Assembly: GCA_963693285.1 (NCBI GenBank)
Contig: OY848920.1
Span: 3,299,135-3,363,134, forward strand
From: Xestospongia muta
Lineage: Eukaryota; Porifera; Demospongiae; Haplosclerida; Petrosiidae
Direction of reading: 5' to 3'
Length of the DNA: 64,000 bases
The position numbers and the translations under genes are program-made. This document shows, one piece after another, positions 23,650 to 36,756 of this stretch; the stretch's first letter is position 1; each line of letters opens with the position of its first letter. Under the pieces are notes generated by a model. It searched no databases and was not told the origin of the DNA. It saw only the letters and a list, made by a program, of their open reading frames with translations.

Positions 23650-24414
23650 CATTGAAGAACAGCTGTCCAGCCAATGAAACATATTGAGGTGGCGACTTAA
23701 ATTCTTGTACTACTTGATCTTTTGTTGTCAGATCCAAAATGGCCATCAAAGGAAGATTATGTTCAACTACTTGAGTGAGATTATTAGAGAGACATTGAGT
23801 CCATATGCCACCATCAGCATTACGACTGATACTTGCCTTATTAAGACCAGAGATAGCAACGACAAAGTTATCACAGCATGGCAAAGTAATTGGTCCCACT
23901 ACATCCTTGTCACCGTCACAAAGATATAACTCAAAGAAAAGAGAACAAAACAGACGGCACCATCTTTCCTCAAGGACTTGTACATTTTGCTTAAACACCC
24001 ACATAATCCAGTCTAGATATACTCTTTCTTCAGGTTCGTTTGCTGTGGGAAATTTTGTTAAAATGTATGCCCGCCTAGTATCGTGATCATAACCTCCATA
24101 GCCACTGAAATAAAATGAAAATTGTCGATGGAAACATTTTGGAAGAATGTATTGCAATATATCAATGAGAGCTAGTAGACTATTGCAGTCCACTTCGCTG
24201 TCAGTAATGCATTTAAACCCAAACTTCTTAAAAACGTTTTTCATAATGGACATATCTTTCCCGCATTTATCATTTTCTGGTGTTTTGAAAGAATCTTTCC
24301 CTAATGTCACTATGGCAACACCAGAGATCTCAGGATACACTTTACTACAATCTACTCCATATTTTTCCCAATTTATTCCAACTTGATCTTTATGCTCCTT
24401 TGTTGTTAGATCAG
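23650..24414 (-). CDS. Paracaspase-like (C14) pseudoenzyme exon A
   Basis: A 765-nt exon (255 codons), phase 1 at both ends: acceptor TTTATAG, donor AATG|GTAAGT. It begins after a short N-terminal exon pair and reads ISGVAIVTLGKDSF, then GKDMSIMKNVFKKFGF, typical of the start of a caspase-like unit. The active-site strand is FSFYFSGYGGYDHD, with Tyr where YSGHG has His. The nucleophile strand is LFFELYLCDGD, with Tyr where Cys is expected. The next Cys, two residues on, is out of register. Both catalytic residues therefore appear lost. It is tandem with exon B and clearly related to it (shared VYLDWI, SGLNKA, GGIWTQ). Confidence 0.65.
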
Positions 24415-24466
24415 CTATAAAGATAAAATAGTTAAATAAAGTGATTACACATGTTTGTAAACTTAC

Positions 24467-24491
24467 GAAGATCATCAGGCTTTTTGATTAT
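24467..24491 (-). CDS. Second coding exon of the paracaspase-like gene
   Basis: A 25-nt exon (IIKKPDDL plus one base), phase 0 to phase 1, with acceptor AATATAG and donor GTAAGT. Its end phase fits exon A. It is very short, so it rests on phase and splice signals alone. Confidence 0.4.
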
Positions 24492-24545
24492 CTATATTAA
24501 AGATAATAAAACATATCAGTTGTATATAGTTTTATGTTAACATGC

Positions 24546-24563
24546 CTTGTTCACTAAAGCCAT
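24546..24563 (-). CDS. Candidate first coding exon (MALVNK), GC donor
   Basis: ATG GCT TTA GTG AAC AAG ends at GCATGT, a possible GC-AG intron of about 54 bp, in phase 0 as the next exon requires. No other start with a compatible phase was seen within a few hundred bases. Tentative. Confidence 0.35.
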
Positions 24564-24599
24564 CGATATACTGGATTTAAGGGGTGTTGAAGCAGTTGC

Positions 24600-26800
24600 G
24601 CTATAACAGTATATAACAGTGAAGGCTGGTTCCTTTTTCAAACTGGAGTGTGGTTATTGTAACGAGATTCACAGATCTTAATTAAATTCTTATTCCGAAA
24701 ACGTCATTATGGGGAGGGGCCTCTTAGTTATATATAGTTAACAAGTTGTCTTAGATAATGGACACTTGTCTACATATACAACATCTTACCTCAGTAAATA
24801 TAAATGACTACCATTGTTAGCTAATTACAAAATCAATTTATTAGTAAACAATTTGTAAATCATCATCAACAATAATCAATTAATATTAAAAGGAAATTTA
24901 CACATTATTGTTATCTAAAAGTGATATATGCTTTGAGTATTTTTGATTGGTAATGGATGTAATCAACTTTTTTTAAGGCAATGATATTGCACTATTTGAG
25001 ATATTTACATTTTGAAACCATTAATTCAATGGGTACATCTGTATTGATTACTGCTCTACAATTTATCCTTTTCAAGTATATTATTTGACATCAATATATA
25101 ATACACTACCTACTATAAAGCTTGCAAAGATCACAATTGTAGATTCTAGGTTTACACATAACTTACCATCCACCCCAATGAATGACAAAGTATATTACAT
25201 CAACTTACTCTTCAACATTGTCACATTGTTTCCTGACATAAGCATAAAAATTGACACGAAAGTCACCTAACCCCTCTAACCTATATATTTTAGTGTTTAT
25301 AAAGGGCATGCAGTATGATGATAAAGTAGTATTCATGTTGATAGAAACCATGCAAATTAGTCTTCTAAAGAAGCAAGAAGTAAACCCTTCCTTCTTCTGC
25401 AATTACAATATCCTATTTCACAGCTGAACAATATCAAGAGATACCAATATAATAATATCATATATGACACACATATGATACACACATCCTCAAGTGTTAT
25501 ATGTATTTTTCGTACAATGATGGATGCCATTTCTGTGATCATAATACTGAACTATAATTATGAACAGTAAATTCTATAGTGACTATAGTAGTCAAACAGC
25601 ATACCTGTTGATGTTTTCCAATGATATGTGTACTTTGTAGGCATGTATGTAATTTCAACATTGTTCTACAGTATAGTGTGAAGCATTATCTAGAGAATTT
25701 TATCACATCCATTACAATGAGGAATTAAAGCTCCTTAATATTACTGGAATATTCTTGTGTCACTTAAGGTGAAATAGGACTCAACTGCTATCTCATTTCT
25801 GGTATGGTTGTACACAGGTTAAATATCTGGTAAATTGTTGTGATCCAGACAAGCTTTAAGCCCATCTGTAAATGTTTGACATTGAACCAACATTCAAGGG
25901 CAAACATGATGACTAGTGAACTACCTATACATGTTAATGATCAAAACATAGGGTCAGATTATTACAATCCATTGCTCCAATGTCCAGATTCTCAGCCATT
26001 TCCTATAACATGATTGGTATAGCAACCAAGATGAGTATAGCTGGATAAACAACACATTTAATCGAAGAATAGGATGGCATATCTATATGGATGTATATGG
26101 CAATACCTGCATGCACTATAAAAATGGATTGGTTGATTTAACAAATACATTGTATTTTTGTTGTTAATAGTACATAATGAGATACTGAGAAACACTAAAG
26201 GCCACTCTATTCTACCTACTAACATATTATTATTGATAATATAATGGTTTATACTGAAGTAAAAAACAGATTTCCTTTCTAACACATGCCCTACCCTATC
26301 TTGTCACTACAATATAAAAATAAGAAGGAAAAAGCCATACCAATTAAGGTAATTTTGATCTAATGAGATGTTATACACATACTAGCATTTTTTGCTTTTT
26401 GATAAAAGTCAATATAACTTTGAGAGTAAGGATCAAGAAATTTCACAATTTCATCAACAACAATAATATGTAGGCTAGCCAATTCTTATCAATACTATAG
26501 TATAATAACATCTGAGTTGGAATCAATACATATAGAGGTAACTATACTGTGTTAAATATGAGAATCATTGTTGCCATTAATCACAAACAATTGCATCTGG
26601 TAGTAATGACTATTAAATTTTCACTGAATATATATACTTAATATGTATTAATATAAAATGTATTATAAATAATATGTAATATTAATGAAGCAATTGTGAA
26701 TAACATAATCAATTAAACATTAGATGTATTGATGTCATCCATTATAATCTGATCTAAACAGGAAGACAAATTATGATCACCTTGAACTTCAATATAGTAT
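24600..26800. other. Intergenic, no gene recognised
   Basis: AT-rich DNA between the start of the paracaspase-like gene and the 3' end of gene 2. Short open frames on both strands (for example 26,058-26,285) have no family pattern. The promoter of the paracaspase-like gene should lie near 24,570-24,730, where the DNA is less AT-rich, but no motif is clear. Confidence 0.5.
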
Positions 26801-26829
26801 GGATAATCATCATTGGATACATTTGTAAG

Positions 26830-26900
26830 TTATTGTATCTTCATATGATTCTTCTTAATTTCTCCCATTGTCATTCTCTCATTAGGTTTGCCAGCTTTAC
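26830..26900 (-). CDS. Gene 2, candidate last coding exon
   Basis: After a strong acceptor (CTTATTCAG), a phase 1 frame reads KAGKPNERMTMGEIKKNHM and ends in TAA at 26,830. It is basic and has no known domain. The phase matches the donor at 27,492. It is a plausible C terminus of gene 2, though exons may have been missed between. Confidence 0.4.
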
Positions 26901-27491
26901 CTGAATAAGGCATAATACGGTTACAATCTAGTTGCATTCAGTGCTTTTGGCTACTTCGGCTCAATAATGCCCCCTTCTTAGTTCTAGTACAGAGATCACA
27001 GAGAAGCCATACAAACCCTGACTACATTGTCAAAACAAGGTGCTACATGAACATCATCGTGTGTGTATCTTACACTATATAGGCATGTTCAAATAGTACC
27101 AAGTGTTACCCATATATCAACTAGGTGTATTTGTCATGTTGTTCTTATTTGAACAACTTCTTTACATAATATTTTAAAAACAAGAGCAATATTAGATGAT
27201 ATGTAATTGCATCTGAAGATAGGTATGTACATGAAGAATTGTTTATAATTAAACAAAATTCTTCAGTCTCAGAAATAAAATAACATTTAAAATATCTATT
27301 GTACTCTTTTGTTGTATAAACTTGGACATGAAATGTTAATCCATTGATATATCTAATATTTCCAGAATATTTCTGTTACGGAAGCTGATTATTTATACAT
27401 AGTGGTCAGCTGATTGATGATGAGGCCTCTAATTGAAATACATACACCTGCTGGACTGAATTAATTAGGATGCACATTATTGTACTCTTAC

Positions 27492-27584
27492 TTGTACAAA
27501 TTATTTTCTTGCCTAGAGCTAAAGGATCACTTGGTGATTGACCAATCAAATTAATTCCTGCTTTAACCCATGTAACAGAGTCAC
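27492..27584 (-). CDS. Gene 2, small exon
   Basis: A 93-nt exon (31 codons), phase 1 at both ends, with a strong acceptor (TTTTTTGTCCAG) and donor A|GTAAGA. It encodes DSVTWVKAGINLIGQ followed by SPSDPLALGKKIICT. The W-x2-AG pattern is too short to assign a domain. Confidence 0.45.
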
Positions 27585-27929
27585 CTGGACAAAAAACTAT
27601 ATTTATTCGTTATTTGTTACTGAGTGTAGTACATTACTATTATGTCATTTGCTGTTATAATACCTTATAGTAAAAGAGAACTTGGGCAGTTGTGTTAGTC
27701 TGTCCAGACAAGTAGCCAACTTAACTAGTGGCAGAATAACACTCTCTGTTACACATAATATTTAAAAAAGAGCAATATTAGATGATATATGCATTGTATT
27801 TAAGGATAGGTATAGTATGTATATGCGGAATTGTTTCTATAATTTTTTTCTCTAAATATTCCTTTGTAAAAAAAAAACTCCACAAGTTTCTAATTTCATA
27901 ATTTACCTCCTTATTTGGCTATGTGATAC

Positions 27930-27989
27930 AGTGGAGAAGAGGGTGAATCAGACATTAAAGAAAGCGAAGAAGAGAGCGTTATACTGTAA
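27930..27989 (+). other. Conserved plus-strand acidic mini-frame, diverged copy
   Basis: Reads GEEGESDIKESEEESVIL then TAA, aligning without gaps to the frames at 10,979 and 42,237. Upstream intron-like DNA (CTAATATTCCTTTGTAAA, CTCCTTATTTGGC) is shared too. Confidence 0.35.
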
Positions 27990-29659
27990 TCAATATCATT
28001 GCTATTAATTTTAATCATCATTCAAATAACGAAATAGTAGATCAGTTTGAAATGTTCTCGTGGTACATCCCTAGTATTCTTCTATTTATAAATTTTAACA
28101 GTAAACTTGCAAACACTTTAAGGTTGTGATAGTTGGTATGTATAGTATGATGCACTGCTTTTAACAGAAGAAATGTTGCCATATCTTCAGAGATATATAA
28201 CACAAAGGATCCAGACTATTTTCTGTCATCCCTGAAATATCTAGAGAGAGTAACTAAGCAATAATAGCTGGTCAGTGAAGAGACTGAGAGAGTGCAACAG
28301 TGAGAACTTAAAATGTGGCTAGCATGATCCTCATAGCTGCTGTAATCTGTTATTTCTATGTCATACTCCAGAATAATAATATTGTCAATCTGAGGAGTTT
28401 GAGCTGGATGAAGATACAGTAATTAGTATTAATTAAAAATGGCATCTTACAATATATGTTCATTATTCTTTCTGATAGATTTTTTGTCTTCTCAAGCTTA
28501 GACAATACAGTAGCTACTATTTGGAGCTTTTTGTGATCTGAAGATATTATTGTATTTTTGCAGATAACAGAGTGGTCTTCTTCCTATGGACTTTATAGTC
28601 TTCATGTATCAAGTGTTGTTTTGCTGTCGAATCATTCACTATATAAAATCTGAGACACTTTCACAGGATAGAATAAACTCTGTAAGTCTGTTGTAAAAAT
28701 AATTTCCACTGCTTCTTCTATAACTACAGCTAAAAAAGTTTTAAGAGGTTATGTTAACTGTACCAATAGAAGATATTACATATAGGTTAATTACAGACCA
28801 GGGCAGAGGTTGGCAAGGGCATATCACTGTAGTCTCATAGTGTAATATAACTTCATGAGACAAAAGCAGAGACTATAAATTACAACAGCAGTCAAATAAG
28901 GCACATAATTTCAAGTCAAGAGTTGGTCTCACTTCAATGCCTGTAAATAATGCTTTGCAAGGAGTGATTATGAGGTATACACATTGTACTTCAATGTTGA
29001 AACAACAAAAGTCAATATACGTTTTGGCCCTGGCCAGACTTAACTGGCCATGAGTAGAGGAAGTTATTTCAGTAGTCAGCAAAATAGTCTATTCTCATGA
29101 TTGACTATTAGCTATCCAAAACTGGTTGTATGTATTACAAGATGTAATACTTGTGTTATTTACTTATAATAATAATTATAATTATAGTCAAGTCTATTTA
29201 TATATTATGTATGGGTGTGTAATCAATGTCGATTTTCACCTAGTTGACTTACATACTAGACTTTTCTAAGTTTGTCCACTTGCACACAAAAGAGATCAAC
29301 AATTATAGGAATATACGTGTTACAGTCCCTACTGTCACAAACACTATTTTTCATGAAATTTAGGGCGAGGCATATTATGACTACTATAATATTAATAAAT
29401 TTATCCATTAAAATTTAGTTGTAAACATAATAATCACTAGACATTTGATAATTGAGACTAAGTAATAGACTGATACATGATAGTTAATGGATCTTCAGAT
29501 AATACACAGCACAACAAAGAATTGTCAGTCCCATAATGACAAGCAGAAGTGTACACAAACTGTTTTTACATATTATATAAATTATAGCTATAAAAACGAA
29601 AAATACTCACAATCAAAGTATCAGGTCATTAAGTGAAAATGAATAAAATATAAACCTAC

Positions 29660-29731
29660 TTTGCTGAACACTTGAACTAGCCGTTGCACTAACACCACTC
29701 ATTCCTTGAGTTATGTTACCAATACTGTGTT
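29660..29731 (-). CDS. Gene 2, Ser/Thr-rich linker exon
   Basis: A 72-nt exon (24 codons), phase 1 to phase 1, acceptor TTTAACAG, donor A|GTAGGT (weak). It encodes a Ser/Gly/Thr-rich peptide (GMSGVSATASSSVQQ). The stretch resembles the Ser-rich part of the linker at 22,691-22,804. Confidence 0.4.
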
Positions 29732-29892
29732 CTGTTAAACCAAATATTAACAGTCATTAATGTGTAACTATAATATAATGTACTGTTTAAATTGTACAAT
29801 CATTATTTAGGATTATGCTACTAGTGATGGAATATTGGATTTGGTTGAAGTAAATCTCCACATTGTTATGTCTTACATGATAAGTAACATAC

Positions 29893-29973
29893 CTTCTTCA
29901 CTTGATTGAACTTTTTTAGAACTTTTGTTATTAGTATTAGACTGATTCCTTTTCTTTATAGTACTGCTTTCAC
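29893..29973 (-). CDS. Gene 2, Lys/Ser-rich linker exon
   Basis: An 81-nt exon (27 codons), phase 1 at both ends (acceptor CTTCATAG, donor G|GTATGT). The peptide has IKKRNQSNTNNKSSKK, a possible nuclear localisation signal, and ends in an acidic QSSEEG. Confidence 0.45.
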
Positions 29974-30415
29974 CTATGAAGAAATGAACAATAAAAATCT
30001 ACTCAGTGTTACAAAGTCTACATATAAGATGCAATAAGCTAACTTTGTTTTAACATCTCTACAAATGTGCAAAAAAGATATCAAAATAGGATATTATTAG
30101 GTCCTATCTATAAATTTCCTACATTAAAACAAAGACTTTTAATTGTACCAGGAACCCATATCCTAGCAAAGGAAGAAGGAGGGTACAACTCCCATTTGAA
30201 GCTAGTACAGCTTAACACTATATGTGGAAGCGTAAGTACTTGACAGTTATGAATACAATTAACTAGACTATATACATATATTTCTTATATGGTCATTCCA
30301 AATATTTTTGGCTTTTAAAATACAAAAACATAATTAATGAGTATAATATAATAAACACATAGTGTGTTATGATAATGCATATCGCTATTTTAATGGTGAG
30401 AAAGTAAACTCTTAC

Positions 30416-30472
30416 TACTTGGGATGCAGCACATGTCAAGTGGTCCTATAGTCATTTTTGACCATATGATAC
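30416..30472 (-). CDS. Gene 2, small exon
   Basis: A 57-nt exon (19 codons), phase 1 at both ends (acceptor ATTATAG, donor A|GTAAGA), encoding IIWSKMTIGPLDMCCIPS. No domain recognised. Confidence 0.4.
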
Positions 30473-31019
30473 CTATAATATATTTGTAAGTCCATTTGCT
30501 CATTAATTTTTTCAGTTATAATCTTATTTGCATGATCATCCACAAAACAAACAAATATACCATAATCCATAAATTGCTAGTGTTAATCATATTCATATTC
30601 CTCTGTTAAGAACTACAATAAATTCTACAAACTGTTAATACATGTATATAGCATAGTAATATATTAAGATATAAGTACCAGGTTGTCATGTTACTATATT
30701 GATAGATGCATTGTCTTAATAAAAGCATTTACTCAAAATGGCTGATGATAAAGTTTAAAAAGAGTAAACAGTACTTTAGGACCTAAGTGGGCAGTTAACA
30801 TGGAATTGTAATGTTCAGAACTGATTCAATCATTGTAAGGATTGAAAAACTAGTACTTAAGCTGTTATAAGGCAATATACAAAAGCACATTATGACTCCC
30901 TATAAAAATCATACTAAGGTATACAATACTGACATTCTTGAGATTATAATTTTTTGTCTGTAATTTGATACTATGTGTAAAATCAGTATCCTGTTACCTT
31001 ATGATGGGAAATTGCAGTT

Positions 31020-31215
31020 ATTATTATTACAGAATTGACCATCCCAGGATATACTAAGTATCAAGTGATACCATTGTTTAGTTATACATATGCACTGGGC
31101 TCATTATTTACCCATTCCAGGATGTACTACAGTTAGTATAAATACTTAGCAATTAAGGATTGTTTATATCTCTTGATTTGGAGTCATATCAAGATGTACC
31201 AGTGATACATACATG
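31020..31215. repeat. Short copy of the degenerate intronic array
   Basis: Contains the CCAGGATATACTAAGTATC and CCAGGATGTACTACAG units seen at 5,170-5,860 and 35,850-36,440. The sequence after it, up to the donor near 31,325, also matches the DNA near 6,045 and 36,620, so this is a partial third copy of the linker region. Confidence 0.65.
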
Positions 31216-31324
31216 TACTAAATTTATAAATAAATTAATTATAAGGCAATGAACTATTTATGATTTATGGTACATGTTATTAACAATTGTTAAGACTTAT
31301 AAAAGAAACTTTACTATCACTCAC

Positions 31325-31391
31325 ATTGTTCTGCTTCATTTTGGCTGGTATTATCTCTGATAGTCTGTTCAGTACTCAGAACTCCACTGAT
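31325..31391 (-). CDS. Gene 2, exon after the type 1 Death-fold exon
   Basis: A 67-nt exon that starts in phase 0 (acceptor TTTCTGTAG) and ends in phase 1 (T|GTGAGT). It encodes ISGVLSTEQTIRDNTSQNEA. The phase 0 start is exactly what the Death-fold exon at 32,556 needs, which supports a single long gene. Confidence 0.45.
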
Positions 31392-32555
31392 CTACAGAAA
31401 AGATTAATATTACATACATCTTTTCAAACATATCATTATATACATGATAGGGCTTAACTTGTGGGATTGGCCCAAGAATAGGATGTCACATATTATTTGT
31501 TGTACATTATGGCCTCAAATTTCATTTTAACACTTTTGCAGACATTTATAAACACACATCACTCTTTTTGTGTGTTTCTAAAGTCATTAACTAAGGCATA
31601 AAGCATTGCAACAATACCAAAGTAGTCTGACAAGGAATTTATTTTTCTGATTGTAGTTTTAGTAGGAATAGCTACCTCACTAATGCCTGAAGACAATGTC
31701 ACAATTTTACCATCAAAATGCTTCATTGGGATAGTGCATTGTCAGCACAGCATTAAAATAATATGAACTTATCCATCATGACGCTACTAGTTTGCTTATG
31801 TCAATGTACACCATCAATTACATAGTTACTAATAATTAATAATTTCTAAGTTTCATTTTACGCGATAAAGGATTGGTATAGCCCTAAAACAAATAATAAA
31901 GAAACATATTAAAATATGAAAAGATAATAAGGAGATAAGTTAAGTACTATTTTTGTATTTATGATCATATATATATATATATGCAGTAAAATCTTTAACT
32001 ACATAAATGAAGACCAGGACTGTTCAATAACTATAACTTGACTATTCACTACTGCCAGTACATACTGTCTTTCAGTAGCATATCAATTGGTTAGGTTTAT
32101 TCACTGGATTGACTAAAAAAGTGATACTTATTAGTCACTTATGATGGGATTTTGTATACATTGAGCATTCATTGATTGATACATTGTTTCTTTCTTTTAT
32201 CCTATATCATTTCATATGATGTAATCTCATGAATACAGCTACTTTCTCTTAAACAACAAAATGTCAAGTTAATACAAATCTCATTCTGTCATCGTTGATG
32301 GCCCAATAACTCTGTCAACACATGATTTAAAAATATTGTTTTGAAGCTACTTGATACTATATGGAGGAACTACATTCCTTAGGCAATATCACAAGATGTT
32401 TATATAGTCTATACTGTTACATATGAAACCACAAGTATATAAATAATACATATCAGTATACTAATGTATAGGCTAATGACAGGGAACTGTTTCTTAGCTA
32501 AGGGGTCCACTCTATTAATATATATACACATTGATGTAAAGACAGTGTAACTTAC

Positions 32556-32830
32556 TGTTGTTTTTAAATACTTTTTGTAAATTCTTGCTGCATTGTTCTG
32601 TTTGATAGCTCTTAAAGCATCTAACCAACTCCTTCTTGTTGCTTTATCAGCTTTCTCTTGAATCCATAACTGATACATACTGGTTAAGCTATGACATTCA
32701 GCTAGATTGACACTGTCCAGTTGTAATTGTGTACCCAATTCATTCCACTTTTCAGTTCTAGCATGTGTAGTTATTTCTTGAATAGGAGGTTGTTGATCCA
32801 AGAGTTGATCCAGTGACATCTTACTATGTT
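32556..32830 (-). CDS. Gene 2, C-terminal Death-fold exon (type 1)
   Basis: A 275-nt exon, phase 1 start (TTTCATATAG) to phase 0 end (ACA|GTAAGT). It encodes about 91 residues with MSLDQLLDQQPPIQEI, KWNELGTQLQLDSVNLAEC and MYQLWIQEKADKATRRSWL. It keeps the W-x2-LG core and the helical spacing of the gene 1 exon at 1,720-1,988. The preceding donor (33,186) and following acceptor (31,391) agree in phase. Confidence 0.72.
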
Positions 32831-33185
32831 CTATATGAAATAGATGAATTGCACTGTAAATAATATTATAAAATCAAATTATTGTTATTCACTTTTTATT
32901 GTTTGTTTAGTAAATAAGTCATCACATTATCATTAACGACCTCATCATGAACAAGTGAAAGCACATCTAATTTATTGTTTGATCTAGCTATAGCAACAAA
33001 TTTAAATTGCTATTTAAAGCATTGCATTTGAAATGTAATTAGCTTGAAACAAACAAACAAAGTAATGACTAAGACACACCTCCTGCTCATTATCAATCTA
33101 ATATGCTCAATAATGTGAAGCCATTACCATTAATGTACCTACAGATCAAACAATAATACTATATATTATACTACTTTAAACTAAC

Positions 33186-35204
33186 CCTCCACAGTGAACC
33201 AAGGTAGTTGACAAGATTCATTGATACAAGCAGTTGTATGGTTGTCACAACAGGTGACAGTTTTCTGGTCATCATTTAAATAACAGAAATGTTCTGGAGA
33301 TTCATTGGAACATATCTTACAATAAAAATATTCCTCAAGATTTTTAAAGTTACCCGTACATTGGAAATTGCTAATGATTTTGTGGATGCTAGAATGGACA
33401 GCTTCACGTAAAATACAGCATCTTTTCAATGGATCAGTACTGTATATTGCCATCCAGTAAATCCCATCAACTAAGAGAATGTCACCATAATCAGTACGTA
33501 AAGTAATAGCATTACGATAACGTGGAGTGGAACGTAAAGGACGTCTAAGTTGAAACTTTGGTAAATGATTGCGATGTAGAAGGTTAACAACTAATGCAGG
33601 AAAGATACCTCGAGGAAGAGGTTTCATATCCCAAGACAGAATTAGAGGGTCAGTGTATTGCATGAATGGAGCAGGTATAGATTTATATTCTGTAAAGGTG
33701 GTAGTAGTAGGAAGAACAGATGGTAGAAAGTATTTTCCTTTCTCAGGTAGAGAGGCCATTATAAATAAACTTGTCATTAACTTGAGAAAATCTTGTGGTG
33801 TAAACTCAGGATAGAATCCTTGTGATAAATGGGAATTGGGTGATGTCAACAAGTCTTCTTTAAATGTTCCTTCGTCTTTTAGTTCTCTATGAGCAGCAGG
33901 ATTGTATAAAGAGATACCTCCTTCTTCCAAACGATCAACAGCATCAGCAAAAGAGATACTGATTAAATCAGAGAGCCTCTCAAATAAGGGTTGAGGATGA
34001 AGAAATGCTATATTAGGTAAGATTTTAGGGAAGTAGAGAAAGATGGTCAGGTCATGGTAGTACATCAATGCTGCATGAACTTCTCTAGGATACATTTCTA
34101 AGGTCATGCCAATTTCTAAACACTTAGACAAAGCTACAATGCTAGATTTCGAAGATTTATGAAGCTGATCTAATTCAAGTTGAAACAAAAACCATCGAAT
34201 AGGGATTTCTGCCTCAATAAAATATTGGCAGATTTTCTTACGAATCCTAGCAGCCAACTTTATCTCGTAATCATTTCTGAAAGTAGTATTGACAGGAAAT
34301 ATTACTTCATTTCCAGCTTCACGATACATAATTGTGGCTTCCCTAAATTTTTCTAAAACTGTTGAGAGAATAGCATTTTTGGTTTGGAGAGACTCACCAG
34401 ACTTCAACATTTCATCCAAGAATGTCCCTAGTACTATGTAGTAGGGTTTTTGAACATGTTTAATATGGATGTTTGGTAACTCCGGAAAATCTACTGACGA
34501 TACTGAACGAAATGATGATTCAATAAGTTGCAAATTTGTAATCTGTTTTTTTACCGGCTCACCAATTTGCTTTCCCTCAATACTGAAAAAGAACTTGGGT
34601 TTGTCGTTAAGATTTTCGTCTAACTTGTGTGTAAGAATATTGACAGAGTGATATCGTAACAAAATCGGAGCAATATCTAAAAAGGCAGCCTGACCACCAG
34701 TATCAACACCATATATCCAATGAGATTGATAAAGCTCTTCAGATTTCTGTGCATGTGGTAAAAGCTTAATAATTTCTTGAGTTACTGTAGGTTTAGAAAA
34801 AGAAGAGCTCTGATCAACTGTTTGATGACCAGCTATAGTTGATGATTCAAAGTCGTCACTGTCTGATGTTTCTTCTGTTGGGTGATCAACTGATTCCTCT
34901 AATGACTCTTTTGGTTTGTGAGGTCGGACGCTATGTTTAACTCCTTGAGCAATTATTGCTTTAAGAGACTCGTGGTCTATTTTTCTCCACTCAGAATCAT
35001 CACCTACAGTCGCAGATATGATCCTTGGTTCTTTTGCTGCAATTACTGGAGTACTGCTATGGCAATGTGGTGGATCCTCATTATAAAGCAGTTTTAAAAA
35101 GGACGACTTGCCAGTTCCAGGTGCACCTGAGACAGAAAACTTGGACCATTTAGCAGTGACGTAGCCCTCCTTCATAGCTTTGTCCAGTAACATCTTGTTA
35201 GCAC
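33186..35204 (-). CDS. Gene 2, Roc-COR-like GTPase exon
   Basis: A 2,019-nt exon (673 codons), phase 1 at both ends, one codon longer than gene 1. The G1 P-loop (GAPGTGKSSF), switch II (DTGGQAAFLD), the divergent G4 (TFLDEM instead of FLDKM) and the COR-like segment (IPIRWFLFQLELDQL, then YHDLTIFLYFPK) are kept. The C-terminal Cys/His cluster (CKICSN, HFC, TCCDNH) is kept as well. Most differences from gene 1 lie in the last 150 residues, where gene 2 is closer to the fragments at 20,135 and 48,440. The donor is GTTAGT, a weak site. An insertion of Thr codons lies near residue 536 (LPTTTTFTEYK). Confidence 0.8.
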
Positions 35205-35849
35205 CTAATATATAATAGAAATAAAATTTCAAACTTTGATTTAAGTAAATAATGTTAACAAGAATTACATGACATATTATAATGATTAGACTTCTAAATG
35301 TTGTAGCTATAAATTATAGATATTTTAAATTTCCAATTCAATCCTTTAGTACTAGCTAGAATATAGTCAGTTCCTATTGTCCAGTTTAACAAGTACAAGT
35401 ACATAACTCTTTGTGTACATGTACAATAGATAATAGAGTAAAGGAAAGGGATAAGACTTGTGGGTGTGGTTACAGTAGGATATAAATTTATATGGCTATC
35501 ATAAAAATGGACACATTTACAGTTCATAATTTCAGTAACAATTACAAACAACATGTTTACAGTAGTAAGGTATGTAATGTTTGAACTTCATTGTTATATA
35601 TAAAGTTCACAAAAAGCTCATATAACAGTGTTCACATTAAGGTGACAAGTGTATGTGGTTTAATTTATCACTTTTTAATTAAATCAGTGGGTGCAATGTT
35701 GTGATAATTGTTGTGATAAATAAACCACAAGTATAATTATTGATTAGTAACTTATATTAGCACAGTAAAGTTACAAGGTCTTGTGGTTAGGAATCACTGT
35801 AACAATTTGGAAACATCACATGTTGTTTTTGAGATATTGACAAGTGAGT

Positions 35850-36440
35850 ATGAGAAGCCAAAAACAATATGTGTGAGATGGGCTCCAAAATGACCCCCTA
35901 AATAAACCATTCCAGGACATAACAAGTATCAAAGAATACTTGGTATTAAGGGACACATACACATGTACTGGACCATCCAAGGATGTACTAAGTATCAAGA
36001 ACATAGCATTAAGGGGTACATATACTCTGGGCTCAAAAAAAATGCCTAAACGGACCACTCCAGGATGTACTAAGTACCAAAAGATACTCATATTAAGTCA
36101 TATATAGGTAGATACTGGACTCGTGACACTCACCATCCTAGGATATACTAAGTATCCAGTGATACTAGTGTTTATAGGTATATATACGTACTGGGCTAAT
36201 GATTGACCATTCCAGGATGTATTACAGTTAATATGAATACTTAGTAATAAGGAATGTTTATATCTCTTGAGTTGGTTCACATCAAGATGTATCAGTAATA
36301 CTTAGCATTGAGGAACATACATGTACTAAACACAGCCAGTATCAAGTTTAAGGATACTCAGTGTTGACATTGGTCCAGTCTTAGGGACTACTTAGTATCC
36401 TGGGATATATAGGATTGTTAGTTAATACAAAGGACAAGAT
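35850..36440. repeat. Degenerate intronic tandem array, copy 2
   Basis: Counterpart of 5,170-5,860, with diverged units around GGATGTACTAAGTATCAAG and GATACT. It is shorter than copy 1 by one or more units. Confidence 0.7.
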
Positions 36441-36756
36441 GTGGTAGTACTGGACATAGTTCTCTTATAAAAGTAAGGATCAGAACAAGTGAGCGAAAAC
36501 TGTTTGTTTAAAAGCAATTATAGGACTGTCTGGTATGCCAAGTAAATTAAGTAATATACAACCTCTCACATGAACATTTGTTTCTAATCTAATACTAATA
36601 GTCTTATAGGACCTTTGTTATTACTCACATTGTTTACTATGATAATATAAAACTATCAGTTAGTCCTGGGAAGAAGCTATAATTATAATACTACAGTAAA
36701 TGTCCAGTGTAACAGTTAACATAATGTATTGACATATTATATAGAAATTAAATTAC

